From Candidatus Woesebacteria bacterium RIFCSPHIGHO2_01_FULL_44_10 (lineage in GTDB: Bacteria > Patescibacteriota > Microgenomatia > UBA8517): 12,449 nucleotides of DNA. Shown here in pieces: positions 7,025 through 11,899 of the stretch. Made by a program: the position numbers and the translations under genes. The stretch spans positions 19,988 to 32,436 of the forward strand of contig MGGO01000005.1 of assembly GCA_001792465.1 (NCBI GenBank). The letters are read 5' to 3'. The notes beneath the pieces are model-generated. The model worked only from the letters and a program-made list of their open reading frames with translations, did not search any database and had not been told where the DNA came from. How positions within the stretch are numbered: position 1 is the stretch's first letter; each line of letters begins with the position of its first letter.

Positions 7025-8094
7025 AGTTTATCAATCAATTTCAGAAATTCTTTTTTAAATCTTTCTTTTGAAAATCTTTTGGCATTTTGCTTTATTCTTC
7101 GTACTTCAAACTTTTTTGTTTCAAACTCTTTTATTGCTTTGATCAAATCCTGTTTGCCCTGCTTTTTAAAAAAGACTCCGGTTTCAGCCGTGACCGTATC
7201 CAGCGCGCCGCCTCCGGCAAAAGCAATGACGCCCACTCCGTGGGTCTGCGCTTCAACAGCCGCGATTCCAAAGTCCTCACGCTGGGGGAAAATAAATCCC
7301 CGTGCCTTTTTATAGTAGTCGGCAAGCTGACTGTCTGTCAAATGGCCCGTGAAAATAATGTTTTTGCCAGCCATTCTTTTGAGCCTTTTTTCTTCGCTCC
7401 CGGTCCCAACAACCACCAATGGCAATCCCAACTCATTAAAAGCCTTAACTGCCAAATCCACTTTTTTATAGGGAACGAGTCTAGAAACTAGTAAATAGAA
7501 ATTGGAAATTGGTAATGGAAAGTGGAAAGTGGAAAGTGGTAGATGATCTACCGGTGGATGTATTACGATAGACTCCCGGTTATAGTACTTAGTTATTCTG
7601 TTTTTAACCTCATTGGATATGGCAACCAGCTGATCCGGCCGTTGGGCAGCAAGTGTGTCCCACCTTCTAAGATAATTCACGGCCGGACGAGATAGCCTGC
7701 GCGCCAGAGGATGAGAAAAGTATTCATTGTAGTGGCTCCAGAGGTAGCGAGTTGGAGTTAAACAATAACAGATGTGCCTTGTTTTTGGGTTAGTGATAAC
7801 CCCCTTAGCCGCCTCGCTGGTCACAGAAACTACCAAATCATATTTGGAAAAATTAAAGCTCTCAAATGCATGAGGCATAAAAAGCGCTAACTTTTCGTGA
7901 CTGTTTTTGGCTCCCGGAATTTTATTCAAAAAGGAAGTAACAACTTTTGGAAATTTTTCGGCCCAGGGAGCAGTTTTGGAATTGTAAACCGCAGTATAAA
8001 GCGGGGCCTGGGGGAAAAATTCATTTAAAGCCAAAAGCACCCGCTCTGCCCCACCCCACTTCACCACCCTGTCATAGACAATAGCTATTTTCAT
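7021..8094 (-). CDS. GT4 family glycosyltransferase
   Basis: Retaining GT-B glycosyltransferase, probably adding a sugar to a lipid-linked glycan at the cytoplasmic membrane face. The N-terminal acceptor domain starts MKIAIVYD and has the WGGAERVL turn (13-20). The C-terminal donor domain starts near residue 198 (FYLLVSRLVPYKKVD) and carries the E-x7-E motif at E273 and E281 (EDFGIAAVE). I chose the ATG at 8094. A TTG two codons earlier would add only two residues and breaks the usual MKI start. Residues 186-199 form an extra proline- and phenylalanine-rich linker encoded by a heptamer repeat, placed exactly between the two domains. No strong Shine-Dalgarno site is seen. The start codon touches the -35 box of a plus-strand promoter. 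The gene overlaps manC by ATGA. Donor and acceptor are unknown. Confidence 0.92.
   Translation of the reverse strand: MKIAIVYDRVVKWGGAERVLLALNEFFPQAPLYTAVYNSKTAPWAEKFPKVVTSFLNKIPGAKNSHEKLALFMPHAFESFNFSKYDLVVSVTSEAAKGVITNPKTRHICYCLTPTRYLWSHYNEYFSHPLARRLSRPAVNYLRRWDTLAAQRPDQLVAISNEVKNRITKYYNRESIVIHPPVDHLPLSTFHFPLPISNFYLLVSRLVPYKKVDLAVKAFNELGLPLVVVGTGSEEKRLKRMAGKNIIFTGHLTDSQLADYYKKARGFIFPQREDFGIAAVEAQTHGVGVIAFAGGGALDTVTAETGVFFKKQGKQDLIKAIKEFETKKFEVRRIKQNAKRFSKERFKKEFLKLIDKL
7501..7542. repeat. Heptamer tandem repeat inside a GT4 gene
   Basis: Six 7-base units, the clearest being GTGGAAA twice in a row (7522-7535), with ATGGAAA before them and ATTGGAA/ATTGGTA at 7501-7514. The total of 42 bases is a multiple of three, so the frame is kept. 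It encodes the low-complexity linker around residues 185-198 of the glycosyltransferase. Confidence 0.8.
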
Positions 8095-8122
8095 TGACAA
8101 ACTTCATTAATTCTGCTAATAT
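8094..8122 (+). promoter_or_regulatory. Strong sigma70-type promoter for small RNA 1
   Basis: A perfect -35 TTGACA (8094-8099) is followed after 17 bases by TAATAT (8117-8122), preceded by TG one base upstream (extended -10). The predicted start, about seven bases downstream, is 8129, exactly the first base of the RNA's closing stem. The -35 box touches the start codon of the divergent GT4 gene. Confidence 0.75.
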
Positions 8123-8128
8123 ACTTTC

Positions 8129-8212
8129 AGATCGGGTGGCTCAGGGACCCCACGGTAATCACTCCGTGAGCTGAACTGGGTTTCCCCCGAAAGGGGTCCC
8201 CGATCTTTTTTT
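8129..8212 (+). ncRNA. Structured small RNA 1, tail-to-tail with an RNase H-like gene
   Basis: An RNA of about 80 bases is predicted between a strong promoter and a T tract. The closing stem AGATCGGG (8129-8136) pairs perfectly with CCCGATCT (8199-8206), and T7 (8206-8212) follows. Inside are GCTCA (8139-8143) with TGAGC (8167-8171), or alternatively CACGG with CCGTG (8151-8155, 8164-8168), and a CCCC-GAAA-GGGG hairpin with a GNRA loop (8185-8196). GGGACCCC (8144-8151) could instead pair with GGGGTCCC (8193-8200), which would compete with both the GNRA hairpin and the closing stem. I see no open frame or Shine-Dalgarno site in it. I do not recognise it as tRNA, 6S, tmRNA or a riboswitch class. 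The T tract overlaps the stop codon of the minus-strand gene 8211-8681. The promoter plus stem plus T-tract logic is strong; the function is unknown. Confidence 0.72.
8199..8212 (+). terminator. Intrinsic terminator of small RNA 1
   Basis: The 3' arm of the closing stem (8199-8206) ends in seven T residues (8206-8212). The stem's other arm is the 5' end of the RNA itself, so the whole RNA acts as the terminator stem-loop. The T tract runs only on the plus strand, which fixes the orientation. Confidence 0.6.
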
Positions 8213-8681
8213 ATTCCAACAGCTTCAATAATTGTTCAGCTTTAATCACTTTGTCCGGCTTTACGTCCCCTTTAAAAGTAAAATATGCTTTGTCATGAGC
8301 TTTGGGTTTCCTTTTTCCGCGATGAATTAAACCAAATTGGATGATATCGCTTTCCAATTCAACTTTTTTCTTGCTAAATAAATTTAACAAGTATCCTTTT
8401 ACCTTATCGTTATGGCCAGTGTATTCGATATCTACAATTACCCTATTAAAACTCTTTATATCTCTTTCAAGCAATAGAAATAAGCAAGCGGCGAATAATT
8501 TCAGATAAAACCTCTTACTTAGCTTACCCTTCCTGCGAAGTATCAAAATACATTTACGTTTCTCAGTCGCAGAAACCAGTATTGAAAAATTTTCCAAATT
8601 TGAAAAAGCAAGCACCGTGGGTACTTTAGTGTCACCAATCTTGCCGCTTTGGTCAACTTCAACGTGAGTCTTCCCATTCAT
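8211..8681 (-). CDS. Small RNase H-like protein, possibly a DUF3800 relative
   Basis: 156 aa, not firmly recognised. The N-terminal strand VEVDQSGKIGD (7-17) has the D-x-SG pattern (D10, S12, G13) found in RNase H-fold enzymes and in DUF3800 (usually DESG). A second acidic strand, VIVDIEYTG (81-89, D84 and E86), sits where the fold places its second or third metal ligand. HDKAYF (129-134, with D130) is a further candidate. Residues 58-72 are a hydrophobic helix but too short and mixed to call membrane-spanning. The protein is basic. Its ATG overlaps the stop of the split GT4 C-terminal gene (ATGA), so it is expressed with the glycan genes. Its stop codon lies in the T tract of small RNA 1. 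The RNase H fold is inferred from motif order only. A nuclease or RNA-binding role is plausible but unproven. Confidence 0.7.
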   Translation of the reverse strand: MNGKTHVEVDQSGKIGDTKVPTVLAFSNLENFSILVSATEKRKCILILRRKGKLSKRFYLKLFAACLFLLLERDIKSFNRVIVDIEYTGHNDKVKGYLLNLFSKKKVELESDIIQFGLIHRGKRKPKAHDKAYFTFKGDVKPDKVIKAEQLLKLLE

Positions 8682-9202
8682 GCTTCATTATAGACTTTGA
8701 GGGTTTGTTTGGCCATTTGGGACCAGGAGTAGCGCCGGACAAATTTTTGAGCAGCTTTGATGTGGACGGTGCGGGTCGACGGCGACATCTCCAGCGCGTC
8801 TTTCATCGCCGCGGCAATTGCCGAAAAGTCGTAAGGATTAAAATAAAGCGCATGATCCTGATAAATTTCTTTAAAGACCGGAATGTTGCTTGCCAAAACC
8901 AACGTCCCCGCTGCCATGGCCTCAAGCCCCGGCAGACCAAAGCCTTCATAAGTACTCGGGCAAACAAAAGCTATTGCGTTTCTATACAAAGCCGCCAACT
9001 TATCATCCGGCACGAAGCCCAAAAGCTTGACGTAGTCCTGCGCCCTTAACTCTCTAATCATTTTTTCCAGTCTTTCGGTAAAAATATTTCTGGATGAAGC
9101 AATAAAAAGTGTTTGTCTGGCTGCCAAAGCCGCCTCAGCTGCCCGTTGCAAATTTTTGTGTGGATAAGCGTTACCGACATAAAGAAAATAAGGTTTTTTC
9201 AT
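8678..9202 (-). CDS. GT4 glycosyltransferase, C-terminal donor-binding half (split gene)
   Basis: 174 aa corresponding only to the donor-binding domain of a GT-B GT4 enzyme. It begins PYFLYVGNAYPHKN (4-17), the normal first strand of that domain, and contains CPSTYEGFGLPGLEAMAAG (81-99) with E-x7-E at E86 and E94. The missing N-terminal half is the next gene upstream (9199-9732), overlapping it as ATGA. An AAGGAG site lies 7 bases before this ATG, inside the upstream gene, so initiation here is well supported. About 15-20 linker residues usual between the domains are not present. It could be a true two-chain enzyme or a gene broken by an indel and kept alive by re-initiation; the good ribosome site favours the first. 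Translation is coupled to the RNase H-like gene downstream. Confidence 0.85.
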   Translation of the reverse strand: MKKPYFLYVGNAYPHKNLQRAAEAALAARQTLFIASSRNIFTERLEKMIRELRAQDYVKLLGFVPDDKLAALYRNAIAFVCPSTYEGFGLPGLEAMAAGTLVLASNIPVFKEIYQDHALYFNPYDFSAIAAAMKDALEMSPSTRTVHIKAAQKFVRRYSWSQMAKQTLKVYNEA

Positions 9203-9732
9203 AGCCCCACTCCTTCGTAAATTACTGTTACCTTGTTTGGATCTAGTCTGTAAGAGTCAACAATTTCTTTCTTAACAAAATGACTCGGGACAATAATTTT
9301 AGTTGCGCCGCGGACGGCTTTGGTAAAAACCATTTTATAACCTGCCCTTTTAATTAAATACTTAGGCAGAGACAAGGTTGTTGCCTCCTTACCCTTTTGT
9401 TTGTGCATCAAAATATCATGGATTGTCACTACATACTTACCGCGAAATGCTAGCGGAACGTTAAAGTGTGGGAAGTGAACCAGGTCCGGACTCTGATTGG
9501 CAATAATCCTGGGAAGATTAGTTTGCTCAGCAAGACTGTAATGGGAATAGTCAGCCAATATTTTTTGCCAATTTTTGGAGAACTTTAGACTATTGAAATA
9601 TTTTTTCCGAAGAAGAACGGTGTATTTATTTTCGCTATCAAGTTTCTGCAGCTGCCTAACCAAATTCATCACATACCGGCCCAACCCGGCATTTTCAAGA
9701 CCATATAATCTGGCGTCAATCAATATCTTCAT
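9199..9732 (-). CDS. GT4 glycosyltransferase, N-terminal acceptor half (split gene)
   Basis: 177 aa matching only the N-terminal Rossmann-like domain of GT4 enzymes: MKILIDARLYGLENAGLGRYVMNL-type start (glycine-rich turn GLGRYV at 17-22), VHFPHFNVPL (85-94), VVTIHDILM (101-109) and the closing strand TKIIVPSHFVKKEI (144-157) with VTVIYEGVGL at the C-terminus (168-177). A full-length enzyme would continue into the donor domain. Here a TGA stops translation and the donor domain starts in another frame four bases back. The 3' end doubles as the ribosome site for the downstream half. The ATG overlaps the TGA of the GT2 gene. Without its partner half it could not bind the donor sugar, so the two products probably act together if they act at all. 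Confidence 0.85.
   Translation of the reverse strand: MKILIDARLYGLENAGLGRYVMNLVRQLQKLDSENKYTVLLRKKYFNSLKFSKNWQKILADYSHYSLAEQTNLPRIIANQSPDLVHFPHFNVPLAFRGKYVVTIHDILMHKQKGKEATTLSLPKYLIKRAGYKMVFTKAVRGATKIIVPSHFVKKEIVDSYRLDPNKVTVIYEGVGL
9210..9215 (-). promoter_or_regulatory. Ribosome binding site for the split GT4 C-terminal half
   Basis: AAGGAG on the minus strand, 7 bases before the ATG at 9202. It is the only clear Shine-Dalgarno site among the gene starts of this block, and it lies in the codons for the EG of the conserved YEGV motif of the upstream half. It decides the start of the downstream half. Confidence 0.7.
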
Positions 9733-10628
9733 GCTACAAATCGCACTAGCCGAATAAATCTTAATATTTTAATACCTGCAAAAACTAGTCCATTAACAAG
9801 AGCTGGGTACTTTTGCATTAAATGTTTCTTATAAAAAACCTCCATCGCGTTTATCCCCGAAGTCACGGTCTGTTTAGATCGTTTAGTTTTTCCTTTAGTA
9901 CCCTTTTTGACATGCAGGATCGAAACTTTGGGATAGTAAATTATCTTGTAGCCGGCTTTTTTAATTCTCCAGCAAAGATCGATATCTTCACCGTCCAGAA
10001 AATAATCTTCATCAAACCAACCCACTTTATCCAATATTTTTTTTCTGGTCAAAAAGAACGCCCCCTGAATAACGTCAACCTCCTGAATTCTGTCTTCAGG
10101 AACTCGGCCATAGCGGTATTGAGAAAACAGGCTTGAATGAGGAAAAATATTTTCCAATCCTGAAAAATGAGTAAAACTTTTCCACGGAGTAGGAAATGAT
10201 CTTCTTGAGTCCGGATCCAGTTTACCGTTTCGCATCTCTAACCGACAAGTCATTGCCCCCACTTCTTCGTGTTCGTCCAAATATTTAATACACACCGGGA
10301 GTGTATTTAGATAGACTTGGGTATCGGAGTTCAAAAAAAGTACATACTTACCTCCTGCCATATCTCTGGCTTTGTTATTCCCCGCCGCAAAACCGACATT
10401 TCTGTCGTTCTGAACTAGTTTCAGAACCCAGTCTGATGCTGAAATAAATTCAGCATGACGAATGGTCTTGATAGACCCATCAGTTGAACCGTTATCAACA
10501 ACAATGGTTTCAAAATCAACTTCATTTTTTACTTTCTCCAATGATTTCAAGCAGTTAACCAACAAGTCTTTGGTGTTGTGACTTAGAATTACAACCGAAA
10601 GTTTAGGCTTTGTGTGTGATTTCTGCAT
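9729..10628 (-). CDS. GT2 family glycosyltransferase (rhamnosyltransferase-like)
   Basis: Inverting GT-A glycosyltransferase, 299 aa, probably extending a lipid-linked surface glycan. LSVVILSHNTKDLL (10-23), VVDNGSTDGS (43-52), NVGFAAGNN (77-85) and the metal-binding LFLNSDTQV (97-105, with D102) are in order. GAFFLTRKKILDKVGWFDE and DGEDIDLCWR mark the acceptor-side and catalytic region. Residues 57-75 are encoded by a palindromic repeat (HAEFISAS peptide), and the stretch between DGS and NVGF is about six residues longer than I expect for the family. The ATG at 10628 lies 26 bases inside the end of the upstream GT4 gene, without a Shine-Dalgarno site. The stop overlaps the next start (ATGA). 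The HVKKGTKG region after FYPKVSILH-type sequence is normal for this group. Sugar and acceptor are unknown. Confidence 0.93.
   Translation of the reverse strand: MQKSHTKPKLSVVILSHNTKDLLVNCLKSLEKVKNEVDFETIVVDNGSTDGSIKTIRHAEFISASDWVLKLVQNDRNVGFAAGNNKARDMAGGKYVLFLNSDTQVYLNTLPVCIKYLDEHEEVGAMTCRLEMRNGKLDPDSRRSFPTPWKSFTHFSGLENIFPHSSLFSQYRYGRVPEDRIQEVDVIQGAFFLTRKKILDKVGWFDEDYFLDGEDIDLCWRIKKAGYKIIYYPKVSILHVKKGTKGKTKRSKQTVTSGINAMEVFYKKHLMQKYPALVNGLVFAGIKILRFIRLVRFVA
10289..10305. repeat. Near-copy of the transposase-associated palindrome inside the GT2 gene
   Basis: The minus strand reads TACACTCCCGGTGTGTA, 16 of 17 bases identical to the palindrome at 689-705. The single difference breaks one pair of the 8-bp arms. 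It encodes NTLPVCI in the GT2 protein. The protein length here looks normal for the family, so this may be convergence and not a true inserted REP. Confidence 0.35.
10404..10460. repeat. Palindromic repeat element inserted in frame in the GT2 gene
   Basis: Two adjacent hairpins, each with perfect 8-bp arms and a 5-base loop. The first is GTTCTGAA (10407-10414) with TTCAGAAC (10420-10427). The second is ATGCTGAA (10436-10443) with TTCAGCAT (10449-10456). The outer ends GTC (10404-10406) and GACG (10457-10460) are also near-complementary, so the whole 57 bases can fold on itself. The minus-strand product is HAEFISAS followed by a KLVQND segment. Peptides of this type come from dispersed palindromic repeats seen in several bacterial groups, comparable with the Rickettsia palindromic elements that sit inside genes. 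Confidence 0.75.
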
Positions 10629-11802
10629 ATATCGGATCGTGTAGTTTCACGATTGCCTTCCAGTCAAAGTTTTCCCGAACAAATTCCTTGCCAGCCTCAC
10701 CAATTTTTCTGGCCAAATCAGGATTTTTCAAAAGTTTTATAGCCTCCTGAGCCAACCCGGCGTTGGAGTTGATAATGAGCGCCTGCTCACCAGAATCAAG
10801 CCCCAATCCCGCCACTCCTATACTTGTTGAAACAATTGGCAAGCCCGCAGCCATGGCTTCTAGGATCTTTAAGCGTGTCCCTCCAGCCCCACGAATGGGG
10901 GCTACCATAACAGTAGCGGCAAGATATGCATCCCGAGGATCGGGAATACTCTCCGTAATCTCAATTCTTTCATCTTCATTCGCAATCTCTTTCAACCAAT
11001 CCGGCATTTTGCGGCCCACTATCCAAAGTTTGACTCCAGCAATTTCTCGCTTAATTTTTGGCCAGACTTCTTTGATCAAAATTTCTGCTGCTTCGTGATT
11101 TTGCAACCACTCAAAATTGGTAACACCGTAAAGAACTCGGGGTGGAGATTTCTTGGCAACTTCTTTTTGGGTATAGTACTTGGAGTCCACACCATTTGGG
11201 ATCACGTCCACCCGCATACCGGGAACCAGCTCCTGCATCGCTTTCTTGTCCTCCTCACTAACGGCTACCGCCCTGGTGGCTTTCTTCCAATAGTACGCTT
11301 CCCAAAACTTGAGCTTAATAACGTCAAACATAAATATCGGCCGGAAAATCGGCAAAACTTCATTATCCACATAATGCTTATAGACCTGGTATTCAATAGT
11401 TTGTTCAACCATAATTGAAGGAACCGAAGTCTTGGGGATGTGGGGCATGACGTAAAAAGTCTCCGCGTGAATTAAATCGTACTTCTCCTGCGCCAGCTCA
11501 GCTTGAATTGCCCGCTTTTCTTTAGGTGACCAATTCCGGACAACCAAAAGGGGATAGAACCGCACTAGTGCCAAAAATAAATTGCGGATATGCCAAGGTG
11601 ACTTGGTACGTTTAAAAACTCTTACTTTTTTACAATATTTCTCAAGCTCGGGAATAAACTTTCTCTCTGAATCGTCTTTAATCAGGGAAAAAAGTGTAAT
11701 TTCATGGCTTTTGGACATGTATTTAATGAGGTTGTACCACCGGGTTTGCCCACCCGAAGTCTCGGTATTGGGCAAGAAAGGAACAAGCATAAGAATTTTC
11801 AT
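10603..11802 (-). CDS. GT4 family glycosyltransferase
   Basis: Full-length GT-B enzyme of 399 aa, probably acting on the same surface glycan as its neighbours. The start MKILMLVPFLPN with SGGQTRWYNLIKYM (16-29) is the acceptor domain. AVSEEDKKAM and VDVIPNGVDSKYY close it. The donor domain contains RVLYGVTNFEWLQN, a common opening in this subgroup, and RGAGGTRLKILEAMAAGLPIVST near the end. The ATG at 11802 has no Shine-Dalgarno site. A minus-strand TATAAT (11838-11833), sharing bases with the plus-strand -10 box of small RNA 2, could start an mRNA with a leader of about 25 bases, so the spacer looks like a divergent promoter. No matching -35 box is seen on this strand. The 3' end overlaps the GT2 gene by 26 bases. 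It is the first glycan gene after the second RNA module. Confidence 0.93.
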   Translation of the reverse strand: MKILMLVPFLPNTETSGGQTRWYNLIKYMSKSHEITLFSLIKDDSERKFIPELEKYCKKVRVFKRTKSPWHIRNLFLALVRFYPLLVVRNWSPKEKRAIQAELAQEKYDLIHAETFYVMPHIPKTSVPSIMVEQTIEYQVYKHYVDNEVLPIFRPIFMFDVIKLKFWEAYYWKKATRAVAVSEEDKKAMQELVPGMRVDVIPNGVDSKYYTQKEVAKKSPPRVLYGVTNFEWLQNHEAAEILIKEVWPKIKREIAGVKLWIVGRKMPDWLKEIANEDERIEITESIPDPRDAYLAATVMVAPIRGAGGTRLKILEAMAAGLPIVSTSIGVAGLGLDSGEQALIINSNAGLAQEAIKLLKNPDLARKIGEAGKEFVRENFDWKAIVKLHDPIYAEITHKA

Positions 11803-11808
11803 CAGCTA

Positions 11809-11837
11809 TTGACTTTCTATTACTAACATTGTATTAT
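11809..11837 (+). promoter_or_regulatory. Sigma70-type promoter for small RNA 2
   Basis: TTGACT (11809-11814), 5 of 6 matches to the -35 consensus, is followed after exactly 17 bases by TATTAT (11832-11837). The predicted start near 11844-11845 coincides with the first base of the RNA's closing stem, the same layout as at small RNA 1. The -35 box lies 7 bases from the start codon of the divergent GT4 gene. Confidence 0.7.
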
Positions 11838-11844
11838 AACTCCT

Positions 11845-11899
11845 AAGGTAAAAGCAGGGCGCCTCTTTTGGAGGACCCCTTCAAGCTTTTACCTTTTTT
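11845..11899 (+). ncRNA. Structured small RNA 2, tail-to-tail with a DUF3800 gene
   Basis: An RNA of about 50-55 bases is predicted. Its ends form a perfect 11-bp stem, AAGGTAAAAGC (11845-11855) with GCTTTTACCTT (11885-11895), running into six T residues (11894-11899). Inside, GGG (11857-11859) can pair with CCC (11876-11878) and CCTC (11862-11865) with GAGG (11871-11874) around a TTTTG loop, giving one long interrupted hairpin. There is no coding potential worth naming. The 3' arm covers the TAA stop of the DUF3800 gene on the other strand. DUF3800 genes are known from comparative genomics to lie next to several conserved RNA structures (the DUF3800 RNA motifs). Whether this RNA belongs to one of those classes needs a covariance-model search. 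It could also be read simply as a terminator hairpin, but its own well-placed promoter argues against that. Confidence 0.68.
11885..11899 (+). terminator. Intrinsic terminator of small RNA 2
   Basis: The 3' arm of the 11-bp closing stem is followed by T6 (11894-11899) on the plus strand. On the minus strand the same stem is followed by AGGAG and no T tract, so termination is expected only for the plus-strand RNA. Confidence 0.6.

Noticed and set aside
7087..7491. Plus-strand open frames opposite the glycan genes (for example 134 aa here)
   Set aside because: They lie wholly opposite well-supported genes, have low-complexity composition without motifs, and are shadows.
8095..8100. TTG start two codons upstream for the GT4 gene
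   Set aside because: The ATG at 8094 gives the usual MKI start of the family; the TTG adds only two residues and no better ribosome site.
8100..8212. The structured region as a minus-strand riboswitch or leader of the GT4 gene
   Set aside because: The consensus promoter, the predicted start at the first stem base and the T tract all point to the plus strand; on the minus strand no T tract or expression platform follows the stem.
8687..8692. Minus-strand TATAAT just before the RNase H-like gene
   Set aside because: It is made by the Tyr-Asn codons at the end of the upstream gene and has no -35 box at a suitable distance.
11809..11832. Minus-strand mini-ORF MLVIESQ preceded by AGGAG
   Set aside because: Seven codons only, with a long ribosome-site spacing; it overlaps the promoter and is better explained by chance.
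11803..11888. The 11-bp stem as a terminator of the DUF3800 gene
   Set aside because: On the minus strand the stem is followed by AGGAG, not a T tract, and the gene's stop codon lies inside the stem.
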